Shown: positions 22,733 to 32,146, counted from the first letter of the stretch. The stretch is DNA of 64,000 nucleotides from Caldilineaceae bacterium (GCA_020634815.1 JACKBA010000010.1:1-64000); one strand, 5' to 3'. Translations and numbers: made by a program. The notes: generated by a model not told the origin, from the sequence alone.

Positions 22733-22761
22733 ATGCTACCTGATTGGCCGCAGCGTGTCAA
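22733..22761 (-). promoter_or_regulatory. Sigma70 promoter of the homocitrate synthase leader
   Basis: TTGACA (22761-22756), 17-bp spacer, TAGCAT (22738-22733). A start near 22726 would place the leader ORF about 45 nt and the terminator about 145 nt downstream. Confidence 0.65.
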
Positions 22762-22857
22762 ATCGGAAGCTGCACTGATTCGATTTGATAGCCGACTTGA
22801 GCGCGCATTTACTGACAGCCCGATCGCAGTGCCATTGGCTCTTTCACGCCTGCTATT

Positions 22858-23787
22858 CTATTGCAGTGCCTGTTCGAACGCAGCCGCGTCGATGCTACCT
22901 GGCAGGCCGATCAGAACCACTTGCGAGCTGGGAAGAGCATCATCCCAAGGCTCACCTTGCTTGAGGCTCCAACGCCGGCCTACAAGTTGGAAGATTGTAC
23001 GCGTGGTGGGAGCGTCGGACAATGTCAAGATGCCTTTGCCGCGCAGGATACCTTCTGGCAGTTGCTCAACCAAAGCCCGCAGGCGCGCGCCATCCAGGGA
23101 GCCGTCTTTGGCGAAACTCCAGGTTTCGTAGCTGGACCTATGGTCGACCAGCCTGTCACCGACTACGTCCGTCGTCACAGCCATCCGATCTAGCGACAGA
23201 TCCAACAGCAAGGCCAGCGGAATGGCGCCACACACTGCCTCGACGATCCGGGCGCCTGGCGCCACAATGCCAAGCCACTGACGCACTGCCTGGCACGTTG
23301 CCGGCGACACGAGATCGACTTTGTTCATCACGATGAGTTCGGCGCCGAGCAGTTGATGATGCACGGTGGCGCCGATGTAGCGATCCTGGGAGCGTTGGCG
23401 AACCGTCTCGGCGTCGGCCAACACCACGATGGCGTCAAGACGATAGCCGGGCATGGTGCCGTAATGAGCAATCCTGACTGGGTCAGCTACGCCACTGGCT
23501 TCGATGATGATCTGCTCCGGCGGTGCGGTGCGCTTCAACAAGGCCGTCATCGTCATCGCAAGGTCGTCACCCAGGGTACAACAGATGCAGCCATTAGCCA
23601 GGCTGAAGGTGTCCCCCTCCTGGCTCTCGACCAACGCAACGTCGATATTGATGCTGCCAAAGTCATTGACAATAACTGCAAGGCGCCGTCCCGCATTGTG
23701 GCGCAGAAGGTGGTTGAGCAGCGATGTCTTGCCGGCGCCCAAGTAGCCGCCCAACACCGTCACTGGGATAGGATGAGCTTTAGCCAC
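22858..23787 (-). CDS. CobW/COG0523-family metal-chaperone GTPase
   Basis: G3E-family P-loop GTPase, 309 residues. Walker A GGYLGAGKT (13-21), the metal-binding CICC motif (67-70, CXCC), MNKVDL guanine-specificity motif, and a C-terminal CobW_C-like half. COG0523 proteins deliver zinc or other metals to client enzymes. GTG start follows GAGAG; only 4 bases separate it from the amidohydrolase stop upstream, so a metal-chaperone/metalloenzyme pairing with that amidohydrolase is a sensible inference. Confidence 0.88.
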   Translation of the reverse strand: MAKAHPIPVTVLGGYLGAGKTSLLNHLLRHNAGRRLAVIVNDFGSINIDVALVESQEGDTFSLANGCICCTLGDDLAMTMTALLKRTAPPEQIIIEASGVADPVRIAHYGTMPGYRLDAIVVLADAETVRQRSQDRYIGATVHHQLLGAELIVMNKVDLVSPATCQAVRQWLGIVAPGARIVEAVCGAIPLALLLDLSLDRMAVTTDVVGDRLVDHRSSYETWSFAKDGSLDGARLRALVEQLPEGILRGKGILTLSDAPTTRTIFQLVGRRWSLKQGEPWDDALPSSQVVLIGLPGSIDAAAFEQALQ

Positions 23788-23791
23788 AAGA

Positions 23792-25450
23792 TTACTCTCT
23801 TCCCCTGCCGTCCGCTGGGTGGAGTTTGCCCGCCAGCACGACGCCCCACACTGGAATATCCTTCAATGCCATGGCATCCACCGCAAATGGGTCCGCCTCT
23901 AGCACGGCAAAGTCCGCCCATTTGCCGCACTCAATCGTGCCGACTTCGTGATCCATCTTAAGTTGGTAGGCAGCATCTACGGTCACAGCCCGCAGCGCAT
24001 CATGTAGCGAGATGCGCTCCTGCTTGCCGAGCACCTGACCGGTGGCCGTGACGCGATTCACCGCGCTCCAGACCAGCATCAACCCTCCTAGTGGTGTCAC
24101 CATCTCGTCGGAATGCATAGAGAACTGGACGCCGGTGCGTTTGGCTGTTGCCAGTGCATTCATACGGTCGGCGCGTTCCGGCCCCACGGTTTCGGTGAGA
24201 TGCTGATCGCCCCAGTAATAGATGTGGTTGATAAACATGTTTGCGCTCATACCGAGCCTGGCCATGCGCCGGAACTGGTCGGCGCTGGCAAGCTGGTTGT
24301 GCTGCGCCGTGTGCCGGTGGTCGGGGCGCGGGCTGGCCAGCAGCACCTGTTCCACGGTGTCCAACAGGAGGTCGGTCGCCTCGTCGCCGTTGGCGTGAAC
24401 ATGCACTGTCAGCCCGGCATTATGATAGGCGAGTAATTCCTCGCGGAAGCGCTCCGGCGCAATGTACCAAAGCCCGTTGGTGCCGTTCAGGTAATAAGGC
24501 CAGCGCAGCCGCGCGGTGAAGCCCTGGATCGAGCCATCCAACCATATCTTGGCAATGGTGCCCAGGCGGAGTTTGTCGGAACTGTGCTCCGCCAGTCTTG
24601 CGGCCTGGGCGGCCATCTGAGCAGGGTCACTGGGGCCGCCAAAGCGGTTCGAATAAGCGATGACTATACGCGCCGGAAAGGCAGGATCATTGACCACCAG
24701 TTGCCACTGGCGGATTGCTTCGGGCGTAACGGCGGCGGCGCCAAGTTCGCTGGCAGTGGTCACGCCGGCATTGCGCGCAATATGGCCGAAGCGCCACTTG
24801 GCCGTGCTCGCGTTGAGGCTTGACCACAGTCGCTCAAAGACACTGCGCACCGACATGATTGCGGGCATACCCTGCAACTCGCCGACGGGTTGGCCGCTGC
24901 CGTCCTTGACGATGCCGACGGTCTCGCTCTCCGCATCGATGCCTTCGTGCCGCATGAGCGTCGTGTTGACAGAGACAATGTGGCCGCTCATATGGTGCAC
25001 GTAGACCGGCCGCGTGGTCGAGACTCGGTCTAGCGTAGCGGCGCGCACGCTTTCACCGGAGAAGTAGATTGGGTCGAGCCCCCAGGCAATCAACGGCTCT
25101 TCTGGATCGTCCAGGTCAGCGTCTGCAGCCCTGAGACGTTCGATCACAGCAGCGATACTTCGGCAGCCGGTGATGTGCCGTCCATCCGGCGCCACGCGAT
25201 CGAAGTGACCAACATAGGGATATTCCCAGAAACCGCCGACCACAGAGTGTGAATGGGCCTCGACAAACCCAGGTAACAACACCTTGTCGCAGAAGGTGTT
25301 ATCGATGGAGAATGAACCCCATGCCTCCATTTCGTCAAGCGACCCGACAGCCAGGATGCGGCCACCGCGTACGGCAACGGCGCTTGCTTCCGGCTGACTA
25401 TCGTTCATCGTGATGATTTTAGTGGCTGTAAAGACGGTTGTTTCGGTCAT
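23792..25450 (-). CDS. Amidohydrolase family protein, YtcJ-like
   Basis: Metal-dependent amidohydrolase of the large YtcJ/NfdA-like group, about 552 residues. Features: N-terminal beta-sandwich start (FTATKIITMNDSQPEASAVAV), metal-binding VEAHSHS, and a central VHVHANGDEATDL histidine pair; the C-terminal half returns to the sandwich domain (ECGKWADFAVLEADPF). The substrate is unknown; relatives hydrolyse formamides or amides. Start ATG 25450 is preceded by GGAGCGAGAG; ATG 25462 is the alternative. The upstream MFS gene ends just before it, so uptake-plus-hydrolysis is likely. Confidence 0.85.
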   Translation of the reverse strand: MTETTVFTATKIITMNDSQPEASAVAVRGGRILAVGSLDEMEAWGSFSIDNTFCDKVLLPGFVEAHSHSVVGGFWEYPYVGHFDRVAPDGRHITGCRSIAAVIERLRAADADLDDPEEPLIAWGLDPIYFSGESVRAATLDRVSTTRPVYVHHMSGHIVSVNTTLMRHEGIDAESETVGIVKDGSGQPVGELQGMPAIMSVRSVFERLWSSLNASTAKWRFGHIARNAGVTTASELGAAAVTPEAIRQWQLVVNDPAFPARIVIAYSNRFGGPSDPAQMAAQAARLAEHSSDKLRLGTIAKIWLDGSIQGFTARLRWPYYLNGTNGLWYIAPERFREELLAYHNAGLTVHVHANGDEATDLLLDTVEQVLLASPRPDHRHTAQHNQLASADQFRRMARLGMSANMFINHIYYWGDQHLTETVGPERADRMNALATAKRTGVQFSMHSDEMVTPLGGLMLVWSAVNRVTATGQVLGKQERISLHDALRAVTVDAAYQLKMDHEVGTIECGKWADFAVLEADPFAVDAMALKDIPVWGVVLAGKLHPADGRGRE

Positions 25451-25465
25451 CTCTCGCTCCATGAT

Positions 25466-26800
25466 TTAGATTCCATCCTCCAACTCGATGTTGGCCATCA
25501 ACATCTCTGGCGCCGGGGCGTTTGAACCCGCGTGCAGGCGCGGCGCAATGGCGAAACGCGTCACAAGAAAGGCCAGCGAGCAACAGATGACGGTCTGCCA
25601 CGGCAGTGCCAGCCAGCCAATCGTTTCGGCGAGATATCCTGCCAGGAAGTTTCCCACGGTGATGGCAATGGCAATGGCGGAGATCAGGATGGCCTGCGTC
25701 TGCCCGGCGCCTAGCGCCGTGGTGCGGGCAGCCAGCACAGGGTTGGACATCTCGACCAGCGGGTTCGCCAGACGAAAGCCCACCCAAATCGCCATCGGTA
25801 GGAAAAGCGCACCCCCAGCGCCAGCCAAAAGGTAGCTCGTTGCCAGCAGCGCGGCGCCTAACGCCGCGCGTGCTGCCATTGCATTCACAGCTGCCGGGAT
25901 TGGCCCGCGCCTGCCCATCCATTTGCCCACCGCTCCGATCACGAGAAGACTGCCTAGTACGCCGAGCGAGTTGACCGAGGTTACGATGGAGGGGTCGATG
26001 CCGAAGCCGCCGCTAAAAAAGTTGGTGTACTGACCGGCAATGGCAATGAAACCCACATGGTTGAGGAAGACGGCCAGAACCGTTAGCCCGAAGGCCGACT
26101 TGACAAGGTCGCCTAGCGTAAACGTTTCGGGAGCGGTCGGTGTGGCCGTCGCCACGCTCTGTGCTGCGTGATCTGCGACGCGGGCGGCAATGTCTCGCGT
26201 TGTGAAGAGTGCCAGGAACAGGCAGATAACGGCAATACCGGCGCAGATCAGAAACATGACAGTGTCCGACAGCCCACTGCGCAGCAGACCGGCAACCATG
26301 AACCCGCCGAGCACGCTGCCGACGAAATACATACGCTGAAATGCACCCATCGCTCGCGATTCTGATTCCTGGGAGAGGCCCGCACCAACGACGTATACGG
26401 TGCTAATCATTCCGGCCGGCGCCATGCCCACACCAAAACAGAGCGCGGCCACCAGGAAGACCATTTCGTTCACAGAGAAGGCCAGCGTGGCAATGCTGGT
26501 AGCCACGATCGCCCAAGCCAGAATCTGCAGTGGACGGTGAGCGCGGTAACGGTCGGCAATATTTCCAAAGACGGGCGACAGAAGCGCGCCAATGCCACCG
26601 ATCCCCATGATCAGGCCGGTGTCGGCGGCCGAGCCGGTGATCTTGAGGGCGTACGTTTGCAGGAGCACAGCAAAGACGCCGGGCCATAACAGCGCCGAGA
26701 AGAGATTCATCAAATACCACGGCTGAAAACCACCGGCTTCAGCCGTGCCTGGAATGCCCTTGTGCTCCGTCACTGTTTCCTCCTGTTTCTGTACTGACAA
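25466..26800 (-). CDS. MFS transporter
   Basis: Major facilitator superfamily permease, 444 residues with about 12 membrane segments. The loop 2-3 motif appears as GNIADRYRAHRPLQ, and both six-helix halves are present, linked by a central hydrophilic stretch (TPTAPETFTLGDLVKS). It ends 4 codons before the amidohydrolase start and likely imports or exports its substrate. The 5' end overlaps the preceding small gene by about 60 bases, so either that gene's stop or this start may be misplaced; GTG 26773 is an alternative start. Confidence 0.85.
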   Translation of the reverse strand: MSVQKQEETVTEHKGIPGTAEAGGFQPWYLMNLFSALLWPGVFAVLLQTYALKITGSAADTGLIMGIGGIGALLSPVFGNIADRYRAHRPLQILAWAIVATSIATLAFSVNEMVFLVAALCFGVGMAPAGMISTVYVVGAGLSQESESRAMGAFQRMYFVGSVLGGFMVAGLLRSGLSDTVMFLICAGIAVICLFLALFTTRDIAARVADHAAQSVATATPTAPETFTLGDLVKSAFGLTVLAVFLNHVGFIAIAGQYTNFFSGGFGIDPSIVTSVNSLGVLGSLLVIGAVGKWMGRRGPIPAAVNAMAARAALGAALLATSYLLAGAGGALFLPMAIWVGFRLANPLVEMSNPVLAARTTALGAGQTQAILISAIAIAITVGNFLAGYLAETIGWLALPWQTVICCSLAFLVTRFAIAPRLHAGSNAPAPEMLMANIELEDGI

Positions 26801-27119
26801 CCATCGCCAACACTTCTGCCATCAGCGACTTCATAAGATCTTCATACTGTGCTTGAAAACGTCTCGCTTCCAGTGTGTGCGAGTCACGCGCATACTTGTT
26901 CTGCATGTCCACGCAAATGGCGTAGTGTCGACAAATCTCACGGAAATGCGCATCCTCACGGTAAAGCCGCGATAATTGCCACCGTTGCAGCGCGGCACAG
27001 TGGCGCATCACAAGCTGAAGTGCCCTGCGGCTATCGTTCTGGCGGCCTGTGGTCACACTCCCACCTAACGTCTCTTTCCGGCGTTTGCAGAATTCTGTGA
27101 ATTCCTTAATACTGGCCAA
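26739..27119 (-). CDS. Small helical protein of unknown function
   Basis: Up to 126 residues, almost all helical and charged, with several Cys and His (MRHCAALQRWQLSRLYREDA; EICRHYAICVDMQNKYARD). No family recognised. It lies upstream of the MFS gene on the same strand and overlaps its 5' end by about 60 bases. Start uncertain: TTG 27119 or, with a better purine-rich upstream sequence, GTG 27056. It is divergent from the TPR regulator-like gene. Confidence 0.45.
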   Translation of the reverse strand: MASIKEFTEFCKRRKETLGGSVTTGRQNDSRRALQLVMRHCAALQRWQLSRLYREDAHFREICRHYAICVDMQNKYARDSHTLEARRFQAQYEDLMKSLMAEVLAMVVSTETGGNSDGAQGHSRHG

Positions 27120-27142
27120 GCATGCCCCAGCTAACCAGTATT
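27107..27142. promoter_or_regulatory. Inverted repeat between divergent genes, candidate operator
   Basis: AATACTGG (27107-27114) and CCAGTATT (27135-27142) separated by 20 bp, in the spacer between the divergent small helical gene/MFS unit and the TPR protein gene. Confidence 0.35.
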
Positions 27143-27250
27143 GGCGTGCATATGGGAGTATGGCGAGGGTAATCTAGAGGTAACCTGCCCCCCGTATCCG
27201 CCAGAATGGCAGCAGCGGCCAGACCATGCAGTCGAGGAGAAGAAGGGTCG

Positions 27251-28912
27251 ATGAGTACACTCGGAAACAAAACGTCTTGGCAAAACAGAACGGCACTCCA
27301 GCCAGATGGTGTGACGGACGGACCTTCTGATGAGAACTCGCCTGCGCCGCAGGAGATTCGCATCCAGGTACAGCGCATCCTTAACAGTCCCATGTTCAAA
27401 GATTCGGAACAGTTAGGCAGCTTTCTGGATTATGTCATTGAAGAGATGCTGGCGGGGCGCGCAGACCAGATCAAACAGTACACGATTGCGGTCAAGGCAT
27501 TTGGCCGTCCGACGCATTTCGACCCGCGCGCCGACCCTATTGTGCGCATCGAGGCCGGCCGGCTGCGTCGCCGGCTGGCGCAATACTACGAGGACTTTGG
27601 CGCGCACGACCCTCTGAAAATCACCATACCAACCGGCGCGTACATCCCTGTATTTCTTCTCAAACCGTCTACCCCAATGGGCCTGCCACAAGTGGCGATG
27701 TCCGTGGATCGCGACCCCGTCGGCCCGGCGATTGTCGTCCTTCCTTTTGAGGCGCAGCCTGGCGACGACGCGCAGCGGTTTATTGCGGATGGCTTGACCG
27801 AGCAGATGTTGTTCGCCCTGAATCGCTACTCCCACGTGTTGGTGATCGCGCCTCCCTTGAGCGGCGCGAAGGCAAACTGGCCGCCCGATCCCCTGCCCCA
27901 AGCGAGCGCCCGTGGTGCGCATTTTGTCTTGACTGGCCGCATTCACGTCGGTGAAGAGAGCTCCAGGGTCATGGTGCGGTTGGTCGATACGGCAAACGGC
28001 AACCTTTTGTGGTCAGATACACTTGTGATCCAGGCTGCAGCGGCCGATCTATTTCTGCTTGGCGAAGGGATGTCCAGCCAGGTGGCCGCCACGCTCGTCG
28101 ATACGTACGGCGTCATCCCACGCACATTGTTGCACAGCACACTCTGCACACAAGCCGGCGGGCTGCATCTCTATGCTGCCGTGCTCCAGTACAGCCATTT
28201 CATGATTTTCGGCACCGATGAGAGCGCCGAGCGTGCCATCCAGATGCTGGAGCAGGCCATCCAGCATGAGCCGCACAGCGCCCTGCTCAAGGCGATACTG
28301 GCCGACATGCACTTCATGATGTATCAGTTTGGGGCAGATGAATCCATTCTCGAACGCGGCATTCGCCTGGCGCGGCAGGCAACACTTCTCGATCCCCAGT
28401 GTCAGCACGCTCACTTCGTTCTGGCGTTTCTGCCCTTTTTCCGCGGGGAGCGCGTGCAGTTCGTTGCCGAGATGGAGTATGCCATCCAGTTAAATCCCAA
28501 CAATGCCTGGGTCCTGGCCTTTGCGGGCATGCAGTTCGGCTTTGTTGGCGAGTGGGATGCAGGCCATCGGCTCATGGCAAAGGCAATGGCCCTGAACCCG
28601 CACTTCCCTGGCTGGTATCATGCGTTATCCTTCATGGATGCCTACCGACGCTGCGAGTATCAAACGGCCCTGCATCTGGCCGAGAAGTTCAACCGGCCTG
28701 CGTTGTTCTGGGATCCGTTAATTCGCGCTGCATCCTTAGGACGGCTCGGGCGCAGCCAGGAAGGCAGGAGTGCGGTTGCCGAATTGCTTGCGCTTAGCCC
28801 CAATTTTCCAGCCTGCGGCCGCGAGTTGATGTATCGCAGCCTTTTCCTACCCGAGCATGTGGAGATGCTGTTGACAGGGTTGTATCTGGCTGGTCTGGAT
28901 GAAGTGGCGTGA
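27251..28912 (+). CDS. TPR-repeat protein with FlgO/TolB-like domain, possible regulator
   Basis: About 553 residues. Residues 30-115 match the N-terminal domain often found in TPR/adenylate-cyclase-like proteins (SPMFKDSEQLGSFLDYVIEE; FDPRADPIVRIEAGRLRRRL). Next a FlgO/TolB-like domain (AIVVLPFEAQPGDDAQRFIA; FVLTGRIHVGEESSRVMVRL), then tetratricopeptide repeats to the end. No cyclase catalytic residues are seen. Start 27251 follows AGGAGAAGAAGGG. Divergent placement from the MFS-amidohydrolase-CobW unit suggests it may control it (inference). Confidence 0.7.
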   Translation: MSTLGNKTSWQNRTALQPDGVTDGPSDENSPAPQEIRIQVQRILNSPMFKDSEQLGSFLDYVIEEMLAGRADQIKQYTIAVKAFGRPTHFDPRADPIVRIEAGRLRRRLAQYYEDFGAHDPLKITIPTGAYIPVFLLKPSTPMGLPQVAMSVDRDPVGPAIVVLPFEAQPGDDAQRFIADGLTEQMLFALNRYSHVLVIAPPLSGAKANWPPDPLPQASARGAHFVLTGRIHVGEESSRVMVRLVDTANGNLLWSDTLVIQAAAADLFLLGEGMSSQVAATLVDTYGVIPRTLLHSTLCTQAGGLHLYAAVLQYSHFMIFGTDESAERAIQMLEQAIQHEPHSALLKAILADMHFMMYQFGADESILERGIRLARQATLLDPQCQHAHFVLAFLPFFRGERVQFVAEMEYAIQLNPNNAWVLAFAGMQFGFVGEWDAGHRLMAKAMALNPHFPGWYHALSFMDAYRRCEYQTALHLAEKFNRPALFWDPLIRAASLGRLGRSQEGRSAVAELLALSPNFPACGRELMYRSLFLPEHVEMLLTGLYLAGLDEVA

Positions 28913-28918
28913 GTGAGA

Positions 28919-31057
28919 TTACCCCGAATCTGCTTTCACCCGGATCACCGCGTTTATGCCCCCTTCACTCCCAGGCGTCACCGACAGCGTGCCGCCCACG
29001 ATGGCAAGCATGGCGGCATGGAGCGCCAGACCCTGTCCCGCACCGGCGTCTGGGTCGAGCGCCGGGCCACCCGTGCCGTTGTCCTGCACGGCAACGGTCA
29101 AGTCCGCGCCGCCTTCCACCGTGACCGTCAGCGACAGCGGACCGTCAGCGCTGCGGCCGTGGCGTGCGGCGTTGCGCACCAGCTCGCTCACTGCATAAAA
29201 GGTCACCTCGGCCGTCAATGGGCGCAGCCGTGCAGCGGTGCCAGACGCGTCGGCGCCGGCGGCGAAGCGCACCGAGTCGAAGCGCGGCGCCATCTCCTCG
29301 GTGACCAGCCGGCGCAGATCCTCCAGGAGGCGACCGGATGGCCGTGCCGGTGGCCGCACGGGCAGCGCGCGCAGCAGATCGGCAATCTGGCGGTGCACGG
29401 CAGCCAGCAGATCGACGGCCTGCTCCGCCTGCGCTTCCGGCTCATGTCGGAGCATGATCAGGGCGGCGTGCAGGTCCGGCAAAATCTCATCGTGGAGCAC
29501 CCGGCGCGTCTGGCGGTCGGCGACCTGGCCCTCAGCCCACTGGACGCGCGTCAGGTCGAGCAGGCGCCGTGCCAGCGCCGCCGTTGCCTGCAAGTCCAGC
29601 AGCCGCTCGCCGATGGCGCGGGCGATGGCAATCTCCTCTTCGGTGTAGAGGCCATCGCCGCGGCGCCGGCCAAGCAGCAGGACGCCGAGCTGCCCCTGCC
29701 TGCCATGCAGAGGCAGCGCCCAGGCAGCATCCGTGCCGGGCGCAAGGGGCAGAAGGTCGTCTGTCGCGGCGTCGAACCGCGGCAGCGACGGCGGAAGCGG
29801 AGCGTCGGCGGGGTAGCGCAGCGGCTGCGTGACCAGATCGGCCAGCGCGCCGCTCGCCACCAACGCGCCGTAGTCCGTCTGCAACACCTCATCACAGAGA
29901 GCGGCAAAGGTAGCGCCGGCATCCTGCGCGCCGCTGCCGGCGCCAGGCGTGATGACCTCCTCGACGAGGTGCGTGCTCACCACGAAGGGTTGCAACCGGC
30001 GCACAAAGTCCGTCTGCGCGGCGAAGGTGCGCCAGCCGAGCAGGGCAAAGAAGAGCGTCATGAGCAGGGCCGTCAGCAGCAGGCTGTAGACGGGGCGCCA
30101 TCCTGCCGCCAGCGCCGCGCCGACGACGATGCCATAGCCGGCGGCCAGCAGCCACGCTTCGCGCCAGTGCCGGCGCAGGGCATGGCGCGGCAGCGGACGC
30201 CCGCTAAAGACTTCGTACTGCACCAGCGCGTAGCTGATGCAAACGATGACGCCGGTCAGCAGCGCCGAGATCAACAGGTCGGCCCAGGTGATGGCGAGCG
30301 CCAGGCGACGGGCAGCAGCGGCATCGGCGCTCCAGCCGGCAAGCGAGGGCAGCGCGCTGCGGAAGAGTTCGTTGGTGGCGGTCGGTCCCGGTGTGCGTGC
30401 CACCCAGAGCATGATGGCGGTCACGAGTGCGCCGGCGAGCACGAGCAGCGAATTGGCCGTGAGCAGCCACGGCCGCGCCCGGCTGCGGCCTGCCGCGCCA
30501 TAGCGCGTTGGCGCCGGCGCGGGTCGCAACAGTGCGTCGAAACAGAGCGCCAGGGCGGCGAGCATGTAGAGCGGGTAGAGCACGAGAAACCAGGGCGCGC
30601 CCCAGAAGGACAACGTGCCCTCAAACCGGAGATTGACGGCATCGACGAAGGAAGGAAGTCCGGCCGTGGCAAAGAATGCAACGACGAGGGCGACGAAGAG
30701 CAATCCCAGCAGCGCCAATGGCAGGCGATGGCGGCGACGCAAGCCAGGATCGACGCCGAAGCCGCCGTACCAGAGTACGACGCCATACCACGTGAGCGGC
30801 AGCGCCAGCAGCGGCAGCCAGCCGATCTCCCACCATAGGTTGAGCGCGGCGCTGGCCGGCCCTTCGCCGCTGGCGAGGATGGCCGTGTGCGCGGCAAAGA
30901 AGGCACTGCCGAGCCAGGCGGCCGCCACGAGCAACATGACACCGGCCGTGCGCCGCTCCGTATTGAGTAGCACCACCAGCCCCAGCCAGAGCAGCACGAT
31001 GCCGTTGGCCAGTGACAGCGCCAGCAGCGGCCAGTCGAACCAGAAGAAGCCGGTCAT
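28919..31057 (-). CDS. Membrane sensor histidine kinase (HisKA_3-like)
   Basis: About 712 residues: roughly eleven N-terminal hydrophobic segments (residues 1-330), a GAF-like middle section (about 370-500), a dimerisation/phosphoacceptor region RRVLHDEILPDLHAALIMLR with the likely phospho-His in VLHDE, and a HATPase_c end (ELVRNAARHG N-box, DNGTGG G1 box, GQGLALHAAM). Start ATG 31057 overlaps the stop of the response-regulator gene (ATGA). Cognate partner of the adjacent regulator; the input signal is unknown. Confidence 0.85.
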   Translation of the reverse strand: MTGFFWFDWPLLALSLANGIVLLWLGLVVLLNTERRTAGVMLLVAAAWLGSAFFAAHTAILASGEGPASAALNLWWEIGWLPLLALPLTWYGVVLWYGGFGVDPGLRRRHRLPLALLGLLFVALVVAFFATAGLPSFVDAVNLRFEGTLSFWGAPWFLVLYPLYMLAALALCFDALLRPAPAPTRYGAAGRSRARPWLLTANSLLVLAGALVTAIMLWVARTPGPTATNELFRSALPSLAGWSADAAAARRLALAITWADLLISALLTGVIVCISYALVQYEVFSGRPLPRHALRRHWREAWLLAAGYGIVVGAALAAGWRPVYSLLLTALLMTLFFALLGWRTFAAQTDFVRRLQPFVVSTHLVEEVITPGAGSGAQDAGATFAALCDEVLQTDYGALVASGALADLVTQPLRYPADAPLPPSLPRFDAATDDLLPLAPGTDAAWALPLHGRQGQLGVLLLGRRRGDGLYTEEEIAIARAIGERLLDLQATAALARRLLDLTRVQWAEGQVADRQTRRVLHDEILPDLHAALIMLRHEPEAQAEQAVDLLAAVHRQIADLLRALPVRPPARPSGRLLEDLRRLVTEEMAPRFDSVRFAAGADASGTAARLRPLTAEVTFYAVSELVRNAARHGRSADGPLSLTVTVEGGADLTVAVQDNGTGGPALDPDAGAGQGLALHAAMLAIVGGTLSVTPGSEGGINAVIRVKADSG

Positions 31058-31812
31058 GGTGCGGGCGGCCAGGATGCCCAGCCCTCGGGTGTCTCGACCA
31101 GCGGCGTGCCGTCCTCCTCCCACCTCAACAGGCGACCGGCCGTGGCGATGAGCGCGGCACGCGTGCGCGCCACCTTCTCATCCGTCGCGCTCTCCGCCAG
31201 CCCCCACGCCGCGTAGATCTGCCCGTTGATGCGGCTGATGGTGCGCTTGTCGCGAAAGCCCATGCGCTCGGCGATCTGCTCGTTGGTCAGCCCCTGTGCG
31301 AGCATGCGCACGACCTGCTGCTCGTGCGGCTCCAGCAGCGCCAGGGGATCTTGCGCGTCGCGCTCGCTCACCTCCTCGACGCGCGCCTCGATCTCCGGGT
31401 CGATGAAGGATCGCCCGGCCACGGCATCGACCAGCAGCGGCAGGACCAGCTCGGGCAGCAGATAGTTCGACTTGCGCACGTAGGCGTAGTGGCTGAGGAT
31501 GCCGGCGGCGCGAAAGTCGCGGTAATACTGGGTGTCGTCCTGGATCGAGTAGAAGACGACGGGCAGGCGCGGGAACTCGCGGCGCAGCGCAACCGCCGCC
31601 TGGATTCCGTTCAGCGCGCCGGCCAACTGTACGTCCATGAGCACGGCCTGCGGCACCGGCGCGCCGGCCGCGCTCTGCGCCAGGCACCACGCCAGGGCAT
31701 CCTCGCCCGCCGCACACGTATGGCGCACGTCGACGCGCCCGGTGGCGGCAAAGCCGGCCCGGAGCGCGGCGGCCAGGCGGGGGTTGTCTTCGACGATCAA
31801 GAGCGTGAGCAT
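31054..31812 (-). CDS. Response regulator, NarL/LuxR-type
   Basis: A 252-residue two-component regulator: receiver domain starting MLTLLIVEDNPRLAAALRAG with phospho-Asp in AVLMDVQLAG and Lys in VRKSNY, and a C-terminal LuxR-like helix-turn-helix (LEPHEQQVVRMLAQGLTNEQ; IAERMGFRDKRTISRING). Start 31812 chosen at MLTLLIVEDN; the longer frame enters repeat DNA. It is co-transcribed with the overlapping histidine kinase gene and divergent from the radical SAM gene, which may be a target (inference). Confidence 0.88.
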   Translation of the reverse strand: MLTLLIVEDNPRLAAALRAGFAATGRVDVRHTCAAGEDALAWCLAQSAAGAPVPQAVLMDVQLAGALNGIQAAVALRREFPRLPVVFYSIQDDTQYYRDFRAAGILSHYAYVRKSNYLLPELVLPLLVDAVAGRSFIDPEIEARVEEVSERDAQDPLALLEPHEQQVVRMLAQGLTNEQIAERMGFRDKRTISRINGQIYAAWGLAESATDEKVARTRAALIATAGRLLRWEEDGTPLVETPEGWASWPPAP

Positions 31813-31830
31813 GGTGAATTCCAGGTTCAA

Positions 31831-32099
31831 ATAGACCGCGGATGACGCGGATTTGGCGGATTGGCGCGGATCGGGGCAGTGTAACAACGTACCAGCCCCG
31901 ATACCAATAGTCCTTGCCGGTGCGGCCTGTCAAGCACCTGAGTGCGGCGCTTTGTGCACACAGAGCGTCGCCACGCGGATGCATTTTCGCGAGAATCGGA
32001 AGCAACGGTCAAATAGAACGCGGATGACGCGGATCAGGCGGATATCCGCTGATCAAATCCGCGCAGACCCGCCCAATCCGCGTCATCCGTGGTCTATTG
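31831..32099. repeat. GCGGATT-family repeats in a divergent intergenic region
   Basis: Half-copy at 31831-31880 (ATAGACCGCGGATGACGCGG) and a full inverted copy at 32011-32099 (left arm AATAGAACGCGGATGACGCG, right arm CGCGTCATCCGTGGTCTATT). They occupy the spacer between the response-regulator and radical SAM genes and may contain or shape both promoters; no clear promoter was read. Confidence 0.75.
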
Positions 32100-32146
32100 C
32101 CATTTGCCGAACGGTTACGAAGGTTGATGCAGATGAAAGGATGCAC

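Noticed and set aside
28913..30838. 641-residue plus-strand frame opposite the histidine kinase
   Set aside because: Antisense shadow; the minus strand carries clear HATPase and membrane motifs.
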